This document shows positions 1-6,478 of a DNA stretch of 6,691 bases, piece after piece (the first letter of the stretch is position 1; each line of letters opens with the position of its first letter). Made by a program: the position numbers and the translations under genes. The notes under the pieces were generated by a model. That model was not told where the DNA came from, did no database searches, and worked only from the letters and a program-made list of their open reading frames with translations. The DNA is from an uncultured Bacteroidota bacterium (lineage in GTDB: Bacteria; Bacteroidota; Bacteroidia; Chitinophagales; Chitinophagaceae). Where the stretch lies: the NCBI GenBank assembly GCA_903835145.1, contig CAILMA010000120.1:1-6691 (forward strand), written 5' to 3'.

Positions 1-2
1 CC

Positions 3-2168
3 CAGACGAAAAGAAAAATTGAGGTCCGTAACAAATCTAACGATCCTTTGCGTGGTTACTCAGTAGACAAAGAACTTGGTATGGCTCTCGGATTATTAGA
101 AGTAGGTAGCTTCTTTAATGCGATTGACTATTTCCAGGAGCTTAAGAATGGCGACGAGAGAAATCCGTTTTATGCCTACATGCTGGCTGAATGCTACGCC
201 AAAACCCGTGATTATGTGCCATCAGCACACTATTATGAGGAAGCTTACAACACAGACAAGAAAGACTATCCAAGGTCTGCATTTTATGCAGGTCAGATGT
301 TTAAACAACAAGGTGAATACCAAAAGGCTATTATCTGGTTTAATAAGTTCTTAACTGACAACAAGAAGACTTCCAGTACTTCTAATCAGGACGATCCGTA
401 TCGCCGCCTGATGTCTCAGAAGGAAATGAAAATGTTCAAGAAACAAGCCGATATTGAAATCAAGGGTTGTGAAATGGCAATGAACTCCATCAAGGATCCA
501 GAACCAGTGAACATCTTCAACTGCGGCCCTAATGTGAATACTTCTTACACAGAACTTTCTCCTTATCCACTTGGTGACACTGCGTTGCTGTTCTCTACGG
601 TAGGGCACAACGGCCTGGAATGGGTAGAACAGCACCCTGGCAAAGAAGTTAGGCATAGAGAGCATTTCATGATTGCTCAGAAACAACCTGGTCCGGTAGT
701 AGATTCTTTCCAATGGCCTTTACCTTTCTATGATGGTCATTTTGACAATCAGCAAGGCAGCAGCCCTGAAACGGGAAATGGTTGTTACAGCCCGGGCGGT
801 GACCGCTTCTTCTTTACAAGGTGTGCAGTAGGTGATTCATTCATCTTTACTTGCAGCATCTATGTTTCTAAGTTTGAACAGACTAACTGGGGTGAGCCAA
901 TACTGGTAGGTGGTAACGTTAATGAGCCTGGCTCTTCTAACACAATGCCTTTCGTTGCGAGGGTTGGAAAGAAAGAAGTACTTTACTTCTCTTCGAACCG
1001 TAAGCTTCAAAGCCGTGGCGGATATGACATCTGGTATTCAATCATTGACCCACGTAATGGTAGCTTCCGTCGTCCACAGAACTGCGGTAAACAAATCAAC
1101 ACTCCGTATGATGAGGTTACTCCTTACTATGACACAAGGGTGAATAAATTGTACTTCTCTTCTAACGGTAAGAAATCATTTGGTGGATTTGATATCTATT
1201 CTGCTGACGGTGGTCCATCAAGGTACACCAACATACAGAACATGGGTTTTCCAATCAACTCTTCTGCTGATGAATTCTACTTCATTAAGGATCCTTTAGG
1301 CAAACCAGATGCATACCTTGTATCAAACCGTGTTGGTACCTACGCTCTTAAAAACCCAACTTGTTGTAATGACATCTGGCGCGTACAGTATGAGCCACGT
1401 CTTGTAGTAATTGGTAAAGTATTGAGCAAGAGAACTCAGGAAATAATTACACAGAGTGTGGTGAAAATGGCTGATCAGAAAGGCGAAATGAACACTTACA
1501 GTTCTGAAGATGGTAACTTCATTTTCAACATGCAGCGCAATCACTCTTATGTAATTACAGCTGACAAGCAAGGTTATACTTCCTCTCGTGCAACTGTAAG
1601 CACTATGTCGGTGAAACGTTCTGACCCAAGTGATACAATCACAGTTACTATCTATCTGGATTCAATTAAGAGGAGCTTCTACGTAAGCAATATCTATTAC
1701 GATTACGATCAGGCTACACTTCGTGCTGAATCAGTTTCTTCACTTGATACATTGGTTAACTTCATGAAGGATAACCCATCAATCTCTGTTGAAATTTACT
1801 CTTTCACGGATGGTAAGGGAACAGATGAATACAACGATGCTCTTTCTCAGCGCCGCGCTCAGTCAGTACTTGATTATCTTGAAAAGAACGGTGTTGACAG
1901 GGGTAGAATGGTAGCTAAGGGATTAGGTTCTAAAAATAAAGTTGCTGATGAAGGCACTAAAGACAAGGATAACCCTGAAGGCCGTCAGTTAAACCGTCGT
2001 ACAGAGTTCCGTATCATTGGGGACTTGCCTACACGTCGTGTATTGTTCAACAGTGCATTACCTGGATCAATGGACCAACAGGAGAAAAATCTGCACATGG
2101 AGCCAGAAGCTGAAGACGAACCAGCAGCTCCGGGTGCTAAACAACCAGCAAAAGAAGGCGACGAATAA
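3..2168 (+). CDS. PorE-like OmpA-family envelope protein (TPR, PD40 propeller, CRD, OmpA-like), 5'-partial
   Basis: The reading frame is open to the left window edge, so the true start and any signal peptide lie upstream; the TTG at 48 is only the first start-like codon. Numbering from that codon, residues 10-110 look like three TPR-type helical repeats. Residues about 158-450 form a PD40/WD40-like propeller with repeated YFSSN and GG(Y/F)DI(W/Y) blades (324-329, 379-384). Residues 452-540 resemble a carboxypeptidase regulatory (beta-sandwich) domain. Residues about 550-656 are an OmpA-like peptidoglycan-binding domain: D588 and R603 fit the diaminopimelate-binding Asp/Arg pair, followed by the NRR motif at 649-651. 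The tail (about 670-706) is acidic and Pro/Ala-rich. This domain order matches PorE, which in Porphyromonas ties the type IX secretion/gliding machinery at the outer membrane to peptidoglycan. No PorP/SprF partner is visible, so an unassigned OmpA-family paralogue is also possible. The domain call is firm; the T9SS role is inferred. Confidence 0.88.
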   Translation, partial: QTKRKIEVRNKSNDPLRGYSVDKELGMALGLLEVGSFFNAIDYFQELKNGDERNPFYAYMLAECYAKTRDYVPSAHYYEEAYNTDKKDYPRSAFYAGQMFKQQGEYQKAIIWFNKFLTDNKKTSSTSNQDDPYRRLMSQKEMKMFKKQADIEIKGCEMAMNSIKDPEPVNIFNCGPNVNTSYTELSPYPLGDTALLFSTVGHNGLEWVEQHPGKEVRHREHFMIAQKQPGPVVDSFQWPLPFYDGHFDNQQGSSPETGNGCYSPGGDRFFFTRCAVGDSFIFTCSIYVSKFEQTNWGEPILVGGNVNEPGSSNTMPFVARVGKKEVLYFSSNRKLQSRGGYDIWYSIIDPRNGSFRRPQNCGKQINTPYDEVTPYYDTRVNKLYFSSNGKKSFGGFDIYSADGGPSRYTNIQNMGFPINSSADEFYFIKDPLGKPDAYLVSNRVGTYALKNPTCCNDIWRVQYEPRLVVIGKVLSKRTQEIITQSVVKMADQKGEMNTYSSEDGNFIFNMQRNHSYVITADKQGYTSSRATVSTMSVKRSDPSDTITVTIYLDSIKRSFYVSNIYYDYDQATLRAESVSSLDTLVNFMKDNPSISVEIYSFTDGKGTDEYNDALSQRRAQSVLDYLEKNGVDRGRMVAKGLGSKNKVADEGTKDKDNPEGRQLNRRTEFRIIGDLPTRRVLFNSALPGSMDQQEKNLHMEPEAEDEPAAPGAKQPAKEGDE

Positions 2169-2185
2169 TACCGAAGCCATTTGAA

Positions 2186-2231
2186 TATAAAAAGACAAAG
2201 GTTGCAGCGATGCAACCTTTGTCTTTTTATA
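2186..2231. terminator. Bidirectional intrinsic terminator, 21-bp perfect stem
   Basis: The arms at 2186-2206 and 2211-2231 are perfectly complementary over 21 bp and are closed by the four-base loop GCGA (2207-2210), a GNRA-type tetraloop. The lower stem is A-rich on the left and T-rich on the right, so either strand's transcript ends in a U tract (TTTTT at 2224-2228 on plus). It starts 17 bases after the envelope-protein stop and lies 40 bases beyond the regulator stop on the opposite strand, so it probably ends both convergent transcripts. Confidence 0.9.
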
Positions 2232-2271
2232 GTATCTGGAGGTAGATGCAGATTCTTTCTCCATCAAATTC

Positions 2272-3711
2272 CTACATCATCTTTTTAATAAGGTCGCCAA
2301 GCTTTTTAAGTGCCATATCTACAGCTGGCGTCCACTGCATGCCATAGCTTAAGCGGAAGCAATTTTGATAACGGTCCTGCAGCGTGAACATGGTGCCGGG
2401 CGCAATGCTTATTTTGTGGTGCAGGGCCTCCTGGTAAAGCTGGTAGGTATCAATCTTCGTATCGAGTTCTACCCAGAGGATGAAGCCGCCCTTAGGGTTG
2501 GTTAACTTAATTTCGCGAGGGAAGTACTCGCCAATAGCACGAGTGAATTGCAGGTTATTGGAGTCGAGTGTTTGCCTTAGTTTCCTGAGGTGGTACTCGT
2601 ACTTGCCCGTGGACAGAAAACTGGCAATTGCGGCTTGCTGGGCGGTAGCAGAGGTTATGCTGTGGTACAGCTTCAGGTTTTTCACTTTTTCAAAATACTT
2701 GCCGGGTGCTACCCAACCTACCCGGTAGCCCGGTGCAAGCGTTTTAGATATGGAGCTGCACCAGAGTACATTCCCTTCTTCGTCATAGCTTTTGCAGGAG
2801 CGCGGCCGCTTGTTGCCGAAATACACATCGCCATAAAGATCGTCTTCAATAAGGGGTACCCCATGCCGCGAGAGGAGCTTTACGAGTGCTTCCTTTTGTT
2901 CGTCGGGCATGCAATAGCCCAGCGGATTACTGAAGTTGGTAACGAAGAAACAGGCTTTAATATCGTTCTTTTCCAGCGCCTTTTTTACATCATCCGGGTC
3001 TACGCCGGTATCAGGGTCCGTAGGCAGTTCAAGAACATTCAGTCCGATACTTTTTGCAAAGCGCAGCATACCGAAATACACAGGGCTTTCTACCGCAATA
3101 GTATCGCCCGGCTTCGTTATTGCCATAAGGCAGTACGTTATAGCGTTCATGCAGCCGGCAGTTGTTATTATTTCGTCGGGGTTTAGTTTCCCGCCCCAGT
3201 TCATGCTCCAGCGGGCTATCTGCCGCCGCAGCAGTTCATTGCCTTGTATTTCTTCATAAGAAGTTCCATTAGCTGGTAGGTCGCGAAGCGCCTGAATCAT
3301 GGCTTTATTGAGCTGTGCAAGCGGCAAAATTTCGGGGGCAGGTACGCTGAGTGAAAACCGGGTGACACCAGACATAAGGAGGTCATCATATACCTCTCCT
3401 ATTATGGTTTCTACATTCTTGGTCTTAATCATTTGCAGCGGGTTGCTTTTCTCAATTTTATGAGGGAAGCGCGAGGGATTGAAGCGCACATAGTAGCCCG
3501 ATTGCGGCCGGGATTCAATCAGGCCCTTGGCTTCGAGGTGGTAGTAGGCCTGCAAAATAGTACTGACACTCAGGTTTTGCTCCTTGCTCAGCAGCCGCAC
3601 ACTTGGCAGCCGGTCGCCAATTTTTAGTACCTGATCCAGTATTTGCCGTTGAAAGTTTTCGGCAATCTGCAGGTATAAGTGCTCGCTTTTGTTTTTTACG
3701 TTTCCTTTCAT
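2272..3711 (-). CDS. MocR-family (GntR) transcriptional regulator with aminotransferase-like domain
   Basis: This 479-residue protein, counted from the ATG at 3711, is a GntR winged helix-turn-helix (about residues 11-77, with DRLPSVRLLS and the SGYYVRF wing) joined by a linker to a fold-type I class I/II aminotransferase domain (about 115-479). PLP-site residues are all visible: N262 in an NP motif, D290 and Y293 in a DxxY pattern, the Schiff-base K323 in SISKTLAPGYRVGW, and the carboxylate-binding R453. MocR proteins such as GabR and PdxR bind PLP or a PLP-amine adduct and change DNA binding, so this is probably a PLP-dependent sensor rather than an enzyme, although the intact site does not exclude catalysis. 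A TTG 21 bases upstream (3732) was rejected as the start because it lies inside the predicted -7 promoter element. The gene is divergent from the transporter-BCAT operon, which it probably regulates together with itself. The physiological ligand is unknown. Confidence 0.93.
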   Translation of the reverse strand: MKGNVKNKSEHLYLQIAENFQRQILDQVLKIGDRLPSVRLLSKEQNLSVSTILQAYYHLEAKGLIESRPQSGYYVRFNPSRFPHKIEKSNPLQMIKTKNVETIIGEVYDDLLMSGVTRFSLSVPAPEILPLAQLNKAMIQALRDLPANGTSYEEIQGNELLRRQIARWSMNWGGKLNPDEIITTAGCMNAITYCLMAITKPGDTIAVESPVYFGMLRFAKSIGLNVLELPTDPDTGVDPDDVKKALEKNDIKACFFVTNFSNPLGYCMPDEQKEALVKLLSRHGVPLIEDDLYGDVYFGNKRPRSCKSYDEEGNVLWCSSISKTLAPGYRVGWVAPGKYFEKVKNLKLYHSITSATAQQAAIASFLSTGKYEYHLRKLRQTLDSNNLQFTRAIGEYFPREIKLTNPKGGFILWVELDTKIDTYQLYQEALHHKISIAPGTMFTLQDRYQNCFRLSYGMQWTPAVDMALKKLGDLIKKMM

Positions 3712-3729
3712 TGCGCAAACTGTTATGGT

Positions 3730-3764
3730 CAAAAATACGGAAATTGTATCTGTTTTGTTTCAAA
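3730..3764 (-). promoter_or_regulatory. Bacteroidota-type promoter for the MocR gene
   Basis: On the minus strand the sequence TATTTTTG (3737 down to 3730) is a perfect match to the Bacteroidota -7 consensus TAnnTTTG. A TTTG -33 element lies at 3764-3761, with 23 bases between them, at the long end of the range accepted for this phylum. Transcription would begin around 3724, leaving a leader of only about a dozen bases before the ATG at 3711. Confidence 0.6.
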
Positions 3765-3781
3765 GATTTTTTTCAATTTTG
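3754..3781 (+). promoter_or_regulatory. Weak candidate promoter for the transporter-BCAT operon
   Basis: On the plus strand CAATTTTG (3774-3781) matches TAnnTTTG except for its first base, and TTTG (3754-3757) could be a -33 element. The 16-base spacing is shorter than usual, so this is a poor promoter on sequence alone; that would fit a promoter needing activation by the neighbouring regulator. Low confidence. Confidence 0.22.
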
Positions 3782-3798
3782 TGGCGGAAAGAAGATTT

Positions 3799-4761
3799 AT
3801 GGCTAAACCGAAGGCAGCATATCTGGCGTTGATTTTTGTTTGTATCGTATGGGGTACTACCTACCTTGCCATAAGGGTGGGTGTGCAGCACTATCCGGCA
3901 TTTCTTTTTGCGGGCGTGCGGCAATCGGTATCCGGCATCATACTTGCAGCTATTGCACTTATGGCCAACAAGAACCGGGATTTGTCAAAAGCCAATATTT
4001 TAAGGCAGATGCTGGTGGGCTTTCTTATGCTTACCCTTGGTAACGGCTGTGTGACGTGGGGAGAGAAAACAGTGCCGAGCGGCGTGGCTGCGTTGATTTG
4101 TTCTATCATGCCGCTGTTTGCAGTGCTCTTTAACCTTTTTTCGTCAAAAAGAGAAAAATTCAATCTTAAGATAGGGCTGGGCCTGGTGCTGGGGGTAGTA
4201 GGTGTAGGGCTTATTTTCCGGCAGAATATTGATGACCTTTCTAATAAGGCCTACCTGTTTGGCGCCTTCTGCATATTGGTGGCAACAGCTTCCTGGGCCC
4301 TTGGGTCTATCGTAAACAAAAAGAACGAAAACCCTGTGAATCCGTTTTTTAATTCGGGGCTGCAGCTTTTTTTCGGCGGGGTATTCATGTTGGTGCTTAG
4401 CCCTGTTTTTGACGACTTGGGGCACATAGAACTGATAAACCGCAATGGACTGCTGGCGCTGCTTTACCTAACGATTTTTGGCTCATTGCTTGCCTATGCA
4501 GCCTATATGTATTCGCTGAGCAAGCTACCAGTAGGCATTGCGACCATTTATGCCTATATAAACCCTCTGGTGGCTGTGCTGCTCGGTCACTTCCTTATGC
4601 AGGAACCATTAAATATTTATACAGGACTGGCTTTTGTGGCCATTTTAGGCAGTGTTTTTCTGGTGAACCGGGGATACAGGCAACAACATGATCAATTAAT
4701 ATCAGAACAGAAACAAACAACACCGGACGGTTTCCCGGAATCGGTACCGGAAGTATCTTAA
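3799..4761 (+). CDS. EamA/DMT-superfamily transporter (YedA/RhaT-like)
   Basis: This is a 320-residue inner-membrane protein of the drug/metabolite transporter superfamily, with two tandem EamA repeats and about ten hydrophobic helices. The first helix carries the family-typical VWGTTYLAIRVG; the first repeat ends near MPLFAVLFNLF, and the second holds LPVGIATIYAYINPLVAVLLG before a conserved QEP. The last 30 or so residues are polar and probably cytoplasmic. I chose ATG 3799 because the family motif follows at once and a purine-rich GGAAAGAAG (3786-3794) precedes it; a longer in-frame start at 3679 would overlap the divergent regulator and both promoters. Family members export amino acids, metabolites or drugs; the substrate here cannot be read from sequence. 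It shares an operon with the downstream BCAT and faces a MocR gene, a pairing also seen with MocR/EamA neighbours elsewhere (for example Bacillus), so amino-acid or keto-acid export is a reasonable inference. Confidence 0.93.
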   Translation: MAKPKAAYLALIFVCIVWGTTYLAIRVGVQHYPAFLFAGVRQSVSGIILAAIALMANKNRDLSKANILRQMLVGFLMLTLGNGCVTWGEKTVPSGVAALICSIMPLFAVLFNLFSSKREKFNLKIGLGLVLGVVGVGLIFRQNIDDLSNKAYLFGAFCILVATASWALGSIVNKKNENPVNPFFNSGLQLFFGGVFMLVLSPVFDDLGHIELINRNGLLALLYLTIFGSLLAYAAYMYSLSKLPVGIATIYAYINPLVAVLLGHFLMQEPLNIYTGLAFVAILGSVFLVNRGYRQQHDQLISEQKQTTPDGFPESVPEVS

Positions 4762-4782
4762 ACAATTTAAAAACGAAATTGT
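4762..4782 (+). repeat. Inverted repeat filling the transporter-BCAT gap
   Basis: The 21 bases between the transporter stop and the BCAT start are exactly ACAATTT (4762-4768), a seven-base loop, and AAATTGT (4776-4782). The 7-bp stem is AT-rich and weak, and its right arm abuts the ATG. There is no Shine-Dalgarno sequence in the gap. It could modulate BCAT translation or be chance in AT-rich spacer. Confidence 0.5.
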
Positions 4783-5832
4783 ATGGAGTACAGTATTGAA
4801 ATTACCAAGCTGGCCGAACACAGTGTGCCGGATACCAAGAACATTCCGTTTGGCAAGGTGCCGACTGCGCATATGTTCATTGCGGAATACAACAACGGTG
4901 GCTGGCATAATGCCCGCATCGTTCCCTTTGCTGACCTCGTGCTGAGCCCGCTGGCATTGTGCCTGCATTATGGGCAAACGGTGTTTGAAGGAATGAAGGC
5001 ATTTGTGATGCATGATGGCAGGATTAACATTTTCAGGATGGATAAACACTATGACCGGTTTTGTAAGTCGCTTGACAGGATGTGTATGCCCAATGTGCCC
5101 AAGGGGTTATTTACCGAAGCCATGCACCAGCTGGTATCAGTAGATGCTGACTGGGTGCCAGATGAAGATGAAGCTTCCTTGTACATCCGTCCCTTTATGA
5201 TAGCGAGTGAGGGTAGGATAGGCGTGAAGATAGCTGACGAGTACCTGTTTATGATTGTTTGCTCACCAGCTTACCAATACTACACGGCACCGCTTAAGGT
5301 GAAAGTGGAAACGGAATACAGCCGGGCAGCTGATGGCGGCACAGGTGCGGCAAAATGCGGTGGCAACTATGGTGGTGCATTTTTTCCTACTCAGCTGGCC
5401 CGCAACCATGGCTATGATCAGGTTTTATGGACGGATGCGCGCAACCATGACCACATAGAAGAATCGGGTACCATGAATGCAATGTTCTATATTGATGACA
5501 CATTGCTTACACCATCGCTTTCGGGCACCATACTTGATGGTGTGACGCGAAGCAGCCTGCTGGCAATAGCCAGAAATGCAGGCATGAAAGTAGAGGAAAG
5601 AACAATAACACTCGATGAGCTTAAAGCTGCATTTACTGCTGGCAAGCGGGTTGAGGCATTTGGTGCAGGCACTGCCGCTGTTGTGGCACCCATTGAGAGT
5701 ATAGCTATAGGGACTGATACCTATAAATGCTACACAGAAAGTGATGCCGTGATGTATAAACTAAAACATATGCTCACTGACGTAAGGAGGGGCAATGTTG
5801 CAGACAGTTTTAACTGGAACTATATACTTTGA
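4783..5832 (+). CDS. ilvE: Branched-chain-amino-acid aminotransferase
   Basis: This 349-residue cytoplasmic fold-type IV PLP enzyme swaps the amino group between glutamate/2-oxoglutarate and leucine, isoleucine or valine and their keto acids: the last step of synthesis or the first of breakdown. Family signatures are clear: LHYGQTVFEGMKAF (61-74), R92 in the phosphate-binding area, the Schiff-base K191 in GTGAAKCGGNYGG, E227 in EESGTMN, and FGAGTAAVVAPI near the C terminus. The length and the GTGxxKxGGNY motif match the longer, eukaryote-like BCAT subgroup (about 350 residues) rather than the roughly 309-residue E. coli IlvE. It lies 21 bases after the transporter gene with no promoter seen between, so the two are almost certainly co-transcribed. 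No ilv or leu biosynthesis genes are adjacent, so whether it serves synthesis, catabolism or balance with the transporter is open. All key residues are intact. Confidence 0.96.
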   Translation: MEYSIEITKLAEHSVPDTKNIPFGKVPTAHMFIAEYNNGGWHNARIVPFADLVLSPLALCLHYGQTVFEGMKAFVMHDGRINIFRMDKHYDRFCKSLDRMCMPNVPKGLFTEAMHQLVSVDADWVPDEDEASLYIRPFMIASEGRIGVKIADEYLFMIVCSPAYQYYTAPLKVKVETEYSRAADGGTGAAKCGGNYGGAFFPTQLARNHGYDQVLWTDARNHDHIEESGTMNAMFYIDDTLLTPSLSGTILDGVTRSSLLAIARNAGMKVEERTITLDELKAAFTAGKRVEAFGAGTAAVVAPIESIAIGTDTYKCYTESDAVMYKLKHMLTDVRRGNVADSFNWNYIL

Positions 5833-5844
5833 TGACTATATTTT

Positions 5845-5888
5845 GTTGCTTCCTCCTTTTTCTATAAAAGAGGAAGCAACTTTTTTTT
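5845..5888 (+). terminator. Intrinsic terminator after BCAT
   Basis: Arms GTTGCTTCCTC (5845-5855) and GAGGAAGCAAC (5870-5880) pair over 11 bp; three further T-A pairs are possible inside after one mismatch. The stem is followed at once by eight T residues (5881-5888). It begins 12 bases after the BCAT stop and closes the transporter-BCAT operon, so the acetyltransferase gene downstream should have its own promoter. Confidence 0.92.
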
Positions 5889-5953
5889 GAAGCAGGTTTT
5901 TCTGGGCTGCTCAAACTATGTTTTTATCGATTACGAGTAATTTTATCGCCTGT

Positions 5954-6415
5954 ATGGAACCATTATCTATCAATTACGAAGGCTACCTGATAACCACGGA
6001 CAAGACATTGATGTATCCGGAGGACGTGCACCACTGGTTATCGGTAATATCTTACTGGGCAAAATATATGCCTTATGAAACCTTTAAACTCGGCTTCGAC
6101 AATTCATTTGCGATAGGGGCTGTAAAGGATGGGCGTCAGGTGGGCTATGCGCGCCTGATCACTGACATGGCTACCTATGGGTACCTTGCTGATGTGTATG
6201 TGGAAGAAGCACACAGGGGGAAGGGGATAAGTAAGGTGATGATGGAAGAACTCTTTAACCTGCCTTGGGTGAAGGGGCTGCGCAGGGTAATGCTGGCGAC
6301 AAAGGATGCCCATGAGCTATACCGGAAAGTAGGTTTTAAATCATCGAACTACCCGGAGCGCATTATGGAAATAGTACGACCCGGTATTTATGGGGATATG
6401 GAAACGAGGTGTTAG
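5954..6415 (+). CDS. GNAT-family N-acetyltransferase
   Basis: This is a 153-residue protein, counted from ATG 5954, with the single-domain GNAT fold that transfers acetyl from acetyl-CoA to an amine. The best landmarks are YWAKYMPYETF near the N terminus, the beta-strand stretch VGYARLITDMATYGYLADVYV, the acetyl-CoA pyrophosphate loop HRGKGIS (R88, G89, G91; S93 sits where Gly/Ala is commonest), and the C-terminal LYRKVGF. It resembles the widespread uncharacterised GNAT group whose members are about 140-150 residues; the substrate is unknown. An in-frame ATG at 5918 would add 12 mostly hydrophobic residues (MFLSITSNFIAC) not expected in this group, so I prefer 5954, but neither start has a convincing ribosome binding site. 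It stands alone after a strong terminator and converges on the peptidase gene. Confidence 0.87.
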   Translation: MEPLSINYEGYLITTDKTLMYPEDVHHWLSVISYWAKYMPYETFKLGFDNSFAIGAVKDGRQVGYARLITDMATYGYLADVYVEEAHRGKGISKVMMEELFNLPWVKGLRRVMLATKDAHELYRKVGFKSSNYPERIMEIVRPGIYGDMETRC

Positions 6416-6478
6416 GGTAGGGCATTGACCCACCATAATGGCAATTCGTTTGTAAGTATGCTTAGGTCGCGGGAAGTG

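Larger units (their letters stand above)
3712..3798. promoter_or_regulatory. Divergent control region between the MocR gene and the transporter-BCAT operon
   Basis: These 87 AT-rich bases separate the two start codons and must hold both promoters and probably the regulator's operator. Imperfect direct repeats are visible: TCAAAAAT at 3729 and TCAAAGAT at 3760, 31 bp (about three helical turns) apart, and TTTCAA at 3758 and 3771. MocR regulators such as GabR bind direct repeats, but these candidates are short and AT-rich, so the operator assignment is only a suggestion. Confidence 0.5.

Noticed and set aside
48..50. TTG as the start of the envelope protein
   Set aside because: The frame stays open for 15 more codons to the window edge, and a TPR region directly at the start without a signal peptide would not suit an envelope protein.
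351..713. 120-codon minus-strand open frame within the envelope gene
   Set aside because: Antisense to a gene with clear TPR and PD40 domains; composition looks like a shadow frame.
2590..3186. 198-codon plus-strand open frame inside the regulator gene
   Set aside because: It is fully antisense to a well-supported MocR coding region and its translation resembles no family I know.
3754..3764. TTTG-TTT-CAAA palindrome as a regulator operator
   Set aside because: Only four base pairs per arm in AT-rich DNA, and MocR proteins typically bind direct rather than inverted repeats.
3679..3798. N-terminal extension of the transporter by 40 residues
   Set aside because: It would overlap the divergent regulator gene and its promoter, the added residues do not fit the EamA family, and a purine-rich site precedes ATG 3799.
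4702..5049. 115-codon minus-strand open frame across the transporter-BCAT junction
   Set aside because: It is antisense to two conserved coding regions and has no recognisable domain; a shadow frame.
6416..6478. Possible terminator between the convergent acetyltransferase and peptidase genes
   Set aside because: Only a GGGT/ACCC four-base pairing is seen and no T tract follows on either strand.
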